Assembly (NCBI RefSeq): GCF_900086705.1
Contig: NZ_LT575483.1
Span: forward strand, 3,229,516-3,293,515
Length of the DNA: 64,000 bases
DNA from: Massilibacillus massiliensis
GTDB taxonomy: Bacteria; Bacillota; Negativicutes; FLKF01
Direction: 5' to 3'
In this document: in pieces, positions 34,015-41,192 of the stretch
How the letters are laid out: the number at the start of each line of letters is the position of its first letter
Numbering within the stretch: position 1 is the stretch's first letter
Translations under genes and position numbers: made by a program
The notes under the pieces: generated by a model
What the model was told of the DNA's origin: nothing
Seen by the model: only the letters and a program-made list of their open reading frames with translations
Databases searched by the model: none

Positions 34015-35424
34015 ATGAATAAGAATAGTCGCAACGCGATGATCGTACTGGCGTTAGGTATCATTCTTTGGTTTTGTCCAGTTCCGGAAGGTTTAAAAGT
34101 AGAAGCGTGGCATTTATTTATCATCTTTGCCATGACCATTCTTGGCTTTATTCTACAGCCGCTGCCAATTGGAGCAATTGCACTGATTTCGGTTACGTTC
34201 TCAGCGTTGTCTAAAACCTTGACACTAAATCAAGCACTGGCTGGTTTTGGCAATAGTACAATTTGGCTTATTATTTGTGCATTTTTATTTGCGCGTGGTT
34301 TTATAAAAAGTGGTCTTGGCAGAAGAATTGCTTTTGTTATTATTCGTCTGATTGGCAAATCTTCTTTAACACTTGGGTATGCAATTACCTTAAGTGATTT
34401 TGTTATTTCACCGGCAACACCATCAAGTGCGGCACGGGCTGGCGGTATTATTTTCCCAATCATAAAAAGTCTGTCTTCCGCATTGGGGTCTGAACCTGGA
34501 CCGACTGCTCGTAAATTTGGCGCATATATTATGCAGGTAGAATACCATGCAAATGCAATTACTTGCGCAATGTTTTTAACGGCAATGGCAGGAAATCCGC
34601 TTTCGGTGGAATTGGCGGCAAAAACGATTGGGATAGAACTTACCTGGACGTCTTGGGCGGTTGCGGCATTCGTTCCCGGCATGATTTCCTTGATGCTTAT
34701 GCCGCTCGTTTTATATAAACTTTATCCACCGGAGATTAAAGCAATGCCTGATGCCAAAGGGTTAGCAGAGAAAGAGCTTGAAATCATGGGGCCGATGACG
34801 AAAATCGAAAAGATTGTTGCATGTGTGTTCATCGGTGCATTGACTCTTTGGGCAACTTCTGAAATTACGCAAATTAATGCGACGGTAGTTGCAATGGTTG
34901 CAGTTTGTGTTATGGTTATCTTTAATGTTCTGAGTTGGCAGGATATTTTGCAAGAAAAAGGTGCATGGGATACGATGTTTTGGATGGGGTCGTTGGTTGC
35001 ATTGGCAACGGCTCTTGCAAAATCAGGTTTTATTGCTTGGGTAGCTGACTCGGCTGGTGCGTTAATCGCAGCGGCAGGTTTGTCCTGGCTGGTAGCCTTC
35101 TCAGCCTTAATTATTATTTATGTATATGCACATTATGGTTTTGCGAGTGTTACAGCGCATATTAGTGCAATGTATGCTGCGTTCCTTGCAATTTCTGTTG
35201 CTGCTGGAGCACCACCACTTCTTGCGGCTTTAGCATTTGCATTTTTATCTAATATTATGATTCCATTAACGCATTTTGGTGGCGCTGCAGGACCGATCAT
35301 TTTTGGTGCAGGCTATGTAACACAGGGAGAATGGTGGAAATTAGGCTTTATTCTTACCACTTTAAATGTAGTTATCTGGCTAGGCATTGGCGGCGCTTGG
35401 TGGAAAGTACTAGGTTTATGGTAA
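34015..35424 (+). CDS. DASS-family sodium/anion (dicarboxylate) transporter
   Basis: 469 residues, 11-13 hydrophobic segments. The protein follows the CitT/SLC13 pattern: N-terminal PVPEGLKVEAWHLFIIFAMT, ISPATPSSAARAGGIIFPII (first substrate hairpin), AWDTMFWMGSLVALATAL and the C-terminal SNIMIPLTHFGGAAGPIIFG. Such proteins exchange or symport di- and tricarboxylates such as succinate, fumarate, malate or citrate. It is co-directional with the lyase 117 bases upstream and probably imports its substrate or exchanges it for the product. AAGGTG before ATG. Confidence 0.9.
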   Translation: MNKNSRNAMIVLALGIILWFCPVPEGLKVEAWHLFIIFAMTILGFILQPLPIGAIALISVTFSALSKTLTLNQALAGFGNSTIWLIICAFLFARGFIKSGLGRRIAFVIIRLIGKSSLTLGYAITLSDFVISPATPSSAARAGGIIFPIIKSLSSALGSEPGPTARKFGAYIMQVEYHANAITCAMFLTAMAGNPLSVELAAKTIGIELTWTSWAVAAFVPGMISLMLMPLVLYKLYPPEIKAMPDAKGLAEKELEIMGPMTKIEKIVACVFIGALTLWATSEITQINATVVAMVAVCVMVIFNVLSWQDILQEKGAWDTMFWMGSLVALATALAKSGFIAWVADSAGALIAAAGLSWLVAFSALIIIYVYAHYGFASVTAHISAMYAAFLAISVAAGAPPLLAALAFAFLSNIMIPLTHFGGAAGPIIFGAGYVTQGEWWKLGFILTTLNVVIWLGIGGAWWKVLGLW

Positions 35425-35517
35425 GCAGTAATTCCTTCAAAATGGTTTTAATAGGTAAAAACGATTAATATTGTTAATTGTTCAAAACAAAAACAATTTA
35501 TTTTAATTATAATACGC

Positions 35518-35546
35518 TTGACAAACCTATATAAAGATCCTATACT
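35518..35546 (+). promoter_or_regulatory. Consensus promoter of a short non-coding unit
   Basis: TTGACA (35518-35523), 17 bases, TATACT (35541-35546). Transcription would start near 35553. No gene follows before a terminator at 35726. Confidence 0.75.
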
Positions 35547-35552
35547 ATTTAT

Positions 35553-35726
35553 ATAGGTTATACCGAATTGGATTAATGATAAACAGAATAAATACTATTG
35601 CAATCTTAATTTTATGACCTGATGTATATCGCGTTTTGCCTTAAACGCATTCAATTACATCAAGTTACCATAAAACACCCAAAATATAATAAAAGAAAAG
35701 CTAGCAGTTATGCTAGCTTTTCTTTT
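35553..35726 (+). ncRNA. Candidate small RNA, about 175 bases
   Basis: Flanked by a consensus promoter and a strong terminator, with no ORF. It contains a two-part helix: outer TGATGTA (35620-35626) with TACATCA (35656-35662), inner GCGTTT (35631-35636) with AAACGC (35643-35648) around a TGCCTT loop. No Rfam family was recognised. Confidence 0.55.
35691..35726 (+). terminator. Terminator of the candidate small RNA
   Basis: AAAAGAAAAGCTAGC (35691-35705), loop AGTTAT, GCTAGCTTTTCTTTT (35712-35726). Perfect 15-base-pair stem. Confidence 0.88.
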
Positions 35727-35757
35727 ATGTATTATACTGGGAATCACCATTTTAGCT

Positions 35758-35868
35758 TGACAAACACATGTAAAATAGTTAACATATAAATGCAAATTAA
35801 TTAAAAATAAATTAAATTTATAATTTGTATTTGTCATAATAGCTTCGAATAATTCGATAAAATACACC
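35758..35868 (+). other. Second short promoter-terminator unit without ORF
   Basis: TTGACA (35758-35763), 17 bases, TAACAT, then about 80 AT-rich bases and the terminator at 35869-35935. The upstream box TTGACAAAC is the same as at 35518. It could be a second small RNA; no clear structure was seen in it. Confidence 0.35.
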
Positions 35869-35935
35869 TATAAAAACACAAAAAGCCGTTAACCGAGTGA
35901 GCCTACACTATGTGTTGGCTTTTTGTGTTTTTATA
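35869..35935. terminator. Bidirectional terminator before the EamA gene
   Basis: 19-base arms TATAAAAACACAAAAAGCC (35869-35887) and GGCTTTTTGTGTTTTTATA (35917-35935), perfect complements. It ends the minus-strand EamA gene and any plus-strand transcript. Confidence 0.88.
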
Positions 35936-35946
35936 GAATAATTTCA

Positions 35947-36807
35947 TCATCGTGATGGTTTACTGGAATGATATAAAATTGTACTTAAGATAATAATTGC
36001 ACCAAAAATTTCATCTAATGTAGAAAGTGTCTGAAGAACAAGAAAAGCAATTATAATTCCATAGATCGGTTCGAAATAAGCAATTAGCTCTGCAGTATTT
36101 TTACGGACATTTTTAAATCCTTGAATGAATACGGTGTGTGCAGCAATTGTGAAAATTGTCCCTAAAAGCATTAGAAATAGAATTTGATTGATGGTGAAAA
36201 TAGGTGCCTTTATAAATAAAAAAGGCAATAAAAAAGTAGTTGTAACAGCCTGCTCATAAAGAGAGATAACAAGCCCTTGATATTGTTTCACACAGGTGTG
36301 ATTGATCAAAGACAAGACTGCGTACGTACAACCAGCAATGCTTCCATACATGATCCCTTGTAATGTTGGATTATCCATAGAAATATTCGGCAAAATTAAT
36401 AAGATAGCGCAAAATACAATATTTGCGATAAAATTATCAGTAAGCTTGAGTTCTTTTTTTGCAAAGTAAGGTTCTATAGAACGAGCTAAAATGGGGAAAT
36501 TTGAAAAGGTCAACATACCAATTGCAATTGTAGAAAGTGGCACTGACTGAAAAAATACAAGCCAGTGAATAAGAAAGACGGTTCCCATCAAAGCAAGATA
36601 CATAAAATCAATTTTCTTGGAAAAGTGTTGATCCTCCTTCGTATGCTTTGAGAAAATGAAGAAAAAGCTTACAGAAGAAAAGATTCTTCCTAGTAGAATT
36701 GTGAGGGCCGGCATCGTAATTAGCGTGCCAAACAAGCTTGAAAATGCAAAGGATAAAACGACCAAGTGGATGTATAGGAAGTTTTTGCTTAACGTTTGCA
36801 TAAACAA
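35947..36807 (-). CDS. EamA/DMT-family transporter
   Basis: 286 residues with about ten hydrophobic segments in two repeats of five (EamA domains, about 8-135 and 150-280). The second repeat has the usual YAVLSLINHT and AYFEPIYGIIIAFLVLQ. DMT transporters export amino acids, metabolites or drugs; the substrate is unclear. AAGGAG is eight bases before ATG 36807 on the minus strand. It stands alone and ends at the bidirectional terminator. Confidence 0.87.
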   Translation of the reverse strand: MFMQTLSKNFLYIHLVVLSFAFSSLFGTLITMPALTILLGRIFSSVSFFFIFSKHTKEDQHFSKKIDFMYLALMGTVFLIHWLVFFQSVPLSTIAIGMLTFSNFPILARSIEPYFAKKELKLTDNFIANIVFCAILLILPNISMDNPTLQGIMYGSIAGCTYAVLSLINHTCVKQYQGLVISLYEQAVTTTFLLPFLFIKAPIFTINQILFLMLLGTIFTIAAHTVFIQGFKNVRKNTAELIAYFEPIYGIIIAFLVLQTLSTLDEIFGAIIILSTILYHSSKPSR

Positions 36808-37016
36808 TCACTCCTTAAATTAATATTGTTTATGAAATATTAGCTGTTGTTTATTCCCAGTATAGTAATTTATATTCAATAATCTTAACACAAAAAAAAG
36901 AAAAAACAATAGATATGATAAAAACTGTAAAATTCTTTATTTTAAGAAAAATCTGTATATTTAAAATTAATTATAATGAAAACCATAATAATTTTAATTT
37001 ATAAGACAAGAAATGC

Positions 37017-37045
37017 TTGACGAAATTACATAAATGGATTATAAT
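37017..37045 (+). promoter_or_regulatory. Promoter upstream of RNA element A
   Basis: TTGACG (37017-37022), 17 bases, TATAAT (37040-37045). The 200 bases between the EamA start and this promoter are AT-rich and without features. Confidence 0.75.
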
Positions 37046-37074
37046 ACATAAAAATCAATGAACAGTGTTGGTTT

Positions 37075-37135
37075 GCTGATTAGAAATCTGAAGGCAAAGA
37101 TAATGGGCTTTAGAGTCTGTTATTTTTGTCTTTTT
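37075..37135 (+). ncRNA. Paired RNA element A (leader of the 25-residue peptide)
   Basis: Starts GCTGATTAGAAATCTGAAGG, almost the same as element B at 37501. TTAG-AAAT-CTGA forms a small hairpin. Then AAGGCAAAGATAAT pairs with TTATTTTTGTCTT, followed by TTTTT, a terminator-like fold. A peptide gene with a strong ribosome site follows 20 bases later. The layout is that of a transcription attenuator or riboswitch. No known class was recognised. Confidence 0.5.
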
Positions 37136-37156
37136 ATTATCAAGGAGGTTATTTAT

Positions 37157-37234
37157 ATGAATCCAAAAGCACATTATGGAATTATGGCCATGTTGCTGGC
37201 ACTTACTTTTGTAACTGCATATATACAAAGATAA
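37157..37234 (+). CDS. 25-residue hydrophobic peptide
   Basis: Strong AGGAGG stands eight bases before ATG 37157. The peptide starts MNPKAHYGIMAML and ends VTAYIQR: a short polar start, a hydrophobic core of about 13 residues and a basic end, so probably a single-span membrane peptide. It is expressed from the promoter at 37017 and preceded by RNA element A. It is not similar to the 21-residue peptide at 8496. The role is unknown. Confidence 0.55.
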   Translation: MNPKAHYGIMAMLLALTFVTAYIQR

Positions 37235-37448
37235 TGAAAAAGTAAGAGGAATTTTGACATTTTAAGAATTGATCAGACGTTAGTGCAGCTCCATGACAAA
37301 GAAGATGTGACTGAATCTGTAGAAGATAGATACGAGAACTTTAAAATTTTGCTGGAAATAAAGCTGAATACTATAATAAAATAAGAACAAATTTATTAAA
37401 TTTTAATCATACAAGTTAAGAAGATAGAAATAAAATCACGACTTTATA

Positions 37449-37477
37449 TTGACAATTGCCCAAAAAACTAGTAAATT
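37449..37477 (+). promoter_or_regulatory. Promoter upstream of RNA element B
   Basis: TTGACA (37449-37454), 17 bases, TAAATT (37472-37477); a TATAAA at 37477 is an alternative -10. Confidence 0.55.
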
Positions 37478-37500
37478 ATAAAAATATAAATTTAATATAT

Positions 37501-37567
37501 GCTGATCAGAAAACTGAAGGCAAAAGACAACAGGTATATCGCCGGTTTCTTTTTGCCTTTTTTTAAT
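37501..37567 (+). ncRNA. Paired RNA element B with terminator
   Basis: Starts GCTGATCAGAAAACTGAAGG; TCAG-AAAA-CTGA is a perfect small hairpin (U-G in copy A becomes C-G here). AAGGCAAAAGACAAC pairs with GTTTCTTTTTGCCTT, followed by a T-run, a good terminator. No ORF between its promoter and terminator, so it is a short RNA of about 70 bases or an attenuator for the YezD gene 150 bases downstream. Confidence 0.55.
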
Positions 37568-37715
37568 TCATCCTGATTGAAACATAAAGAAGTTAGAGCA
37601 AGTAGAAAATCGAGCGGTATATTGAAATCTAAGAAGTGTATTATAATTTATAATTTAATCTTATATATTTATAGTATCTTTTGCTTTAATTAAAAATAAA
37701 GTTTTTGGTGGTGAG

Positions 37716-38063
37716 ATGAGAATGAGCATATCGGAAGAGGCTTGGAGCTTGATTGAGAATGAAGTGCTGGATACAGGTTATGGTACGGTAATTCTTACCG
37801 TACAAGACGGTTGTCTGATTCAATTTGAAAAAACGGAAAAATTTCGTTTAGACAATGCAAGCATTGGCAAGAAGAACGAAAAGAGAATCGCACCGACTAA
37901 AAAAATTCATGAAAATTTACGCAAGAAGTTGAATGGCTATTTAAAAGATATTAAATTTGGACAAATCAGTATCAACATCAAAGACTATAAAATATCACAG
38001 ATTGAAAAACTAGAAAAACATCGATTTGAGGATTTGCAGGGCTTGTATGGTGACGGTATATAA
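37716..38063 (+). CDS. YezD-family (DUF2292) protein with two tandem domains
   Basis: 115 residues. DUF2292/YezD proteins are usually about 55-60 residues with a GsvxIxVqdGxxxQiExtEKxR core. Here the core appears twice: YGTVILTVQDGCLIQFEKTE (about residues 23-42) and FGQISINIKDYKISQIEKLE (about residues 79-98), each followed by K-x-R/H-x-R/F. The second copy has lost some conserved residues. This looks like an internal duplication and fusion. The function of the family is unknown. A strong bidirectional terminator follows at 38063-38116. Confidence 0.75.
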   Translation: MRMSISEEAWSLIENEVLDTGYGTVILTVQDGCLIQFEKTEKFRLDNASIGKKNEKRIAPTKKIHENLRKKLNGYLKDIKFGQISINIKDYKISQIEKLEKHRFEDLQGLYGDGI

Positions 38064-38116
38064 AAATAAGGCAAATGTACAGTAACGATAAAATTGCTGT
38101 ACATTTGCCTTATTTT
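38063..38116. terminator. Bidirectional terminator, 20-base-pair stem
   Basis: Arms 38063-38082 and 38097-38116 are perfect complements (AAAATAAGGCAAATG.../...CATTTGCCTTATTTT). It serves the YezD gene and the convergent aminotransferase gene. Confidence 0.9.
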
Positions 38117-38125
38117 GTATGAAAA

Positions 38126-39298
38126 TTATTTTTTTAAGTCTTTTAATTTTTCTAAACGTTTTGCTGCTTCTTTTAATGTTGTATATTCTTTGCAGAAACA
38201 AAAACGCACATAGTTTTTTCCGTCAGGCATATTTTCGCGATAGAAAGTCGAACCGGGAACGACAGCAACGCCAATTTTTTCTGCAAGGAAGAAAGCAAAG
38301 TCAACGTCATCATTATAACCGAAATTTGTAATATCGGACATGATGTAATATGCACCATGCGGAACGATACATTTGAATCCGACATCGTTAAGGACTTGTA
38401 TCATGAAATCACGGCGTTCTAAATAAAAGGCACTGAGTTCATCATAATATTCTTTTCCGAATTTAAAGGCTTCAGCAATTGCCGTTTGAAGCGGCGCTGC
38501 TGCTCCGACCGTCAAGAAATCATGAACTTTACGAATCGATGATGTTAATGCAGGGGAAGCAGTGACAAATCCGATTCTCCAGCCGGTGACACTATACGTT
38601 TTGGAGACGCTGTTGACAGCAATGGTTCTTTCAAACATGTTTGGCAAAGTCCAGATCGGAATATGTTTTGTTCCATCAAATAAAATATGTTCATAAATCT
38701 CATCACTGATCGCCAATGCATCATATTTTTGACATAAGTCAGCAATAAATTGGGTTTCTTCTAAAGTAAATACTTTGCCTGTCGGATTGTTTGGCGTATT
38801 TAGAATAATAGCGCGTGTTTTTTCGTTAAAAAGGCTGGCTAATTTTTCTTTATCAAGTGCATAATCTGGTGCAGACAATGTGATATAACGAGGTGTAGCA
38901 CCGCAGAGAATCACATCAGCGCCATAGTTTTCGTAAAAAGGTTCAAAAATGATTACTTCATCGCCGGGATTGATGGTTGCGAGTAAAGTAGCGATCATAC
39001 CTTCCGTTGCACCGCAGCAAACGGTGACTTGTTTTTCAGGATCTAGCGTTGTATTGTAATCGCGTTTAATTTTGTCAACAAGTGCATCCCGAAGATCTTT
39101 TGTTCCCCAAGTGATTGCATATTGGTTATGATCGTTAAAAATTGCTTTAGCTGCCGCTATCTTTAGTGCATCAGGTGCCGGAAAGTCTGGAAACCCTTGC
39201 GCTAAATTTACAGCTTTATTTGCAGTTGCGACTCTGGACATTTCACGAATTACGGATTCAGTAAATTGTGCGGCCTTTAAAGACGTAAAATTTCTCAT
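38126..39298 (-). CDS. Class I/II PLP-dependent aminotransferase
   Basis: 390 residues. Fold-type I aminotransferase: NLAQGFPDFPAP at the N-terminus, TPNNPTGKVF (about 167-176), SDEIYEHILFDG (about 199-210), the PLP lysine in SVSKTYSVTGWRIGF (about 236) and the C-terminal VRFCFCKE arginine motif. It is closest in style to kynurenine/methionine/glutamine-type transaminases. It lies 18 bases after a 2-hydroxyacid dehydrogenase gene in the same operon, so it probably forms the 2-oxoacid that the dehydrogenase reduces. Confidence 0.9.
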   Translation of the reverse strand: MRNFTSLKAAQFTESVIREMSRVATANKAVNLAQGFPDFPAPDALKIAAAKAIFNDHNQYAITWGTKDLRDALVDKIKRDYNTTLDPEKQVTVCCGATEGMIATLLATINPGDEVIIFEPFYENYGADVILCGATPRYITLSAPDYALDKEKLASLFNEKTRAIILNTPNNPTGKVFTLEETQFIADLCQKYDALAISDEIYEHILFDGTKHIPIWTLPNMFERTIAVNSVSKTYSVTGWRIGFVTASPALTSSIRKVHDFLTVGAAAPLQTAIAEAFKFGKEYYDELSAFYLERRDFMIQVLNDVGFKCIVPHGAYYIMSDITNFGYNDDVDFAFFLAEKIGVAVVPGSTFYRENMPDGKNYVRFCFCKEYTTLKEAAKRLEKLKDLKK

Positions 39299-39316
39299 TT
39301 AAATCAACCTTTCATT

Positions 39317-40276
39317 TTATCTTACTAGATTGTTTGATTTTAAGACAGCTTTAATGCTGTTTGCACTAAAATGTAATTTTTCTATTTCTTGCTCAGAAAG
39401 CGGGATTTCAAGGACTTTCTCAACGCCAGTTTCAGTAATAATAGAAGGTAAGCTGAGGGCAACATCTTTCAAGCCATAGGCGCCTCTTAGTGTAGTGGAT
39501 ACAGGTAAGACACTTCGTTCATTCCATAGTACCGCTTTCGCTAGGCGGCAGGCACCCATTGCAATTCCATAATTTGTGTAACCTTTAAAATTTAATACAT
39601 CAAAGGCCGTTTTCACGACTTCTTCTTCTACGAATTTACGATCTAAAGGATGATTTGGGCTAAAATATGTATCTAAGCGATCGGCACTGATTCCACCAAT
39701 GGTGAGTGTACTCCAAGCAGGAAAAGCAGAATTGCCGTGTTCACCCAACATATAACCTTGCACATCTTTGGCATCAATTTGATAATGATTTGCTACAATT
39801 CTTTTAAAACGATGCGTTTCTAGTGTTGTACCAGTTCCAAATAATCTATATTCAGGATAATCAAAGGAATTGGCAGCTAGGTAAGTTGTAACATCAAGTG
39901 GATTTGTGATCATAATAATAGGTACATCTCTAGTATAGGTAGTAATACCTGTCATAACATCTTTGATGATTTCAATACTGTATTCAGCAAGTAATAATCT
40001 GTCTTTGATTAGTTTACCATTGATTGTACCAGTACCTGCGGCAATAATAATCAGGCGCGCATCTTTACAATCTTCATAGCTGCCAGCCCGCACACGAATA
40101 TTTGCACTATAATTGCAAGGGGTAGAATGTTCTGCATCTAATGCTTCGCCGATTGCTTTTTTTTCATTTGTATCAATTAGTACAATTTCAGAAGCCAGTT
40201 CAAATGCAATTGCACGATTTAGTACAGCAGAACCAACATTTCCTACGCCGATGATTACCAATCTGTTTTTACTCAT
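39317..40276 (-). CDS. L-lactate/2-hydroxyacid dehydrogenase (LDH/MDH family)
   Basis: 319 residues from ATG 40276 (MSKNRLVIIGVGNVGSAVL); the longer frame to 40357 lacks a ribosome site and family-like sequence. NAD-binding GVGNVGSA, then ITNPLDVTTYLA and the catalytic His in GEHGNSAFPAWS. The mobile loop before the specificity position differs from classical lactate dehydrogenase (GTINGKLIKDRLLL), so the substrate may be a bulkier 2-oxoacid, as in L-2-hydroxyisocaproate dehydrogenase. The adjacent aminotransferase supports a role in reductive amino-acid fermentation. Confidence 0.85.
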   Translation of the reverse strand: MSKNRLVIIGVGNVGSAVLNRAIAFELASEIVLIDTNEKKAIGEALDAEHSTPCNYSANIRVRAGSYEDCKDARLIIIAAGTGTINGKLIKDRLLLAEYSIEIIKDVMTGITTYTRDVPIIMITNPLDVTTYLAANSFDYPEYRLFGTGTTLETHRFKRIVANHYQIDAKDVQGYMLGEHGNSAFPAWSTLTIGGISADRLDTYFSPNHPLDRKFVEEEVVKTAFDVLNFKGYTNYGIAMGACRLAKAVLWNERSVLPVSTTLRGAYGLKDVALSLPSIITETGVEKVLEIPLSEQEIEKLHFSANSIKAVLKSNNLVR

Positions 40277-40545
40277 AATAAACAACAACTCCCTATAATA
40301 ATAATGAAAATGACAGCCAAGATGCTTTTTAGCTATCTTGGCTGTTAAAATACGCAAAAATTTGACCTATAACTCAAAAAGTAGTCTACACCATTACAAC
40401 TTTGATGTCAACGGTGTTTTCAAAGAATCTACAAGTGTTTATATATATATTCTTCAAGTAATAAAATATCATATTTATGAAGATACGTACATAGGATATT
40501 CAGTTATTATATTTATTATATTAATGAAAGGAATGGATAAAACGC

Positions 40546-40977
40546 TTATAGAATCGTATGAAAAAATTTTGAGCAGATATTCAAGGATTCTTGGAATTCT
40601 TTGATATCTTTATCTTCTAGTACTTCTAGTTTTTCATTTAATAATTCTATCATTAGCCGGTCATAAGACTCTAAAATTTCAATTCCGGCCGGTAAAACTG
40701 TGATGTTATTATTTCGCCGGTCAATGGGATCCTGTTCCCGTTTGATTAAACCGTTCTTGCATAATTTATCAATAATGGGTGACATTTGTTGTTTAGAAAT
40801 TAACAATTTTTCAGATAATTTGGAAATTGTCAGTGTACCGTGATCATGTAAAATAATAAGCGCCCAAAAGTGATTTGCCGGAATCGTAATGGGGATTTTA
40901 TGTACAACTTTTCTATGGAATATTCCAATGCCGTTCACAATATTTTCGGCCAAAGATTTCCTCGCAGTATGATTCAT
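40546..40977 (-). CDS. MarR-family regulator of the RND efflux operon
   Basis: About 143 residues from ATG 40977 (MNHTARKSLAENIVNG); a longer frame reaches 41055 but enters the operator region. The winged helix has LTISKLSEKLLISKQQMSPIIDKL and the basic wing DPIDRRNNNITVLP. It is divergent from the RND genes, and a perfect 12-2-12 inverted repeat (41056-41081) lies between them, consistent with autorepression and efflux control. The 300 bases between the dehydrogenase start and the end of this gene hold only AT-rich sequence. Confidence 0.88.
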   Translation of the reverse strand: MNHTARKSLAENIVNGIGIFHRKVVHKIPITIPANHFWALIILHDHGTLTISKLSEKLLISKQQMSPIIDKLCKNGLIKREQDPIDRRNNNITVLPAGIEILESYDRLMIELLNEKLEVLEDKDIKEFQESLNICSKFFHTIL

Positions 40978-41055
40978 AATGTTTAGTCTTATGGCTCCTT
41001 TCGCTATTAAAAATAGATTGACAAATATATATAAATAATATACTATAATTATCAT

Positions 41056-41081
41056 AAATAGTAAATAGTTATTTACTATTT
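41056..41081. promoter_or_regulatory. MarR-type operator between marR and RND genes
   Basis: AAATAGTAAATA (41056-41067), GT, TATTTACTATTT (41070-41081): a perfect inverted repeat. A TTGACA at about 41018 with TATACT/TACTAT directly before the repeat would place the operator at the transcription start of the pump operon. Confidence 0.7.
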
Positions 41082-41192
41082 GCTATGTTTAAGTGAATTA
41101 AAACTTGTGATAAATCATCACATGTCTTGCTGATTTTTTAGCAGGGTATGTGATTTTGTGGGTTTTAAGTATCGAAGGAGGAATCAAAAATA

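Noticed and set aside
37075-37135. Hammerhead-like CTGAT...GAA motif
   Set aside because: The conserved CUGAUGA and GAAAC cores with the required three stems are not present.
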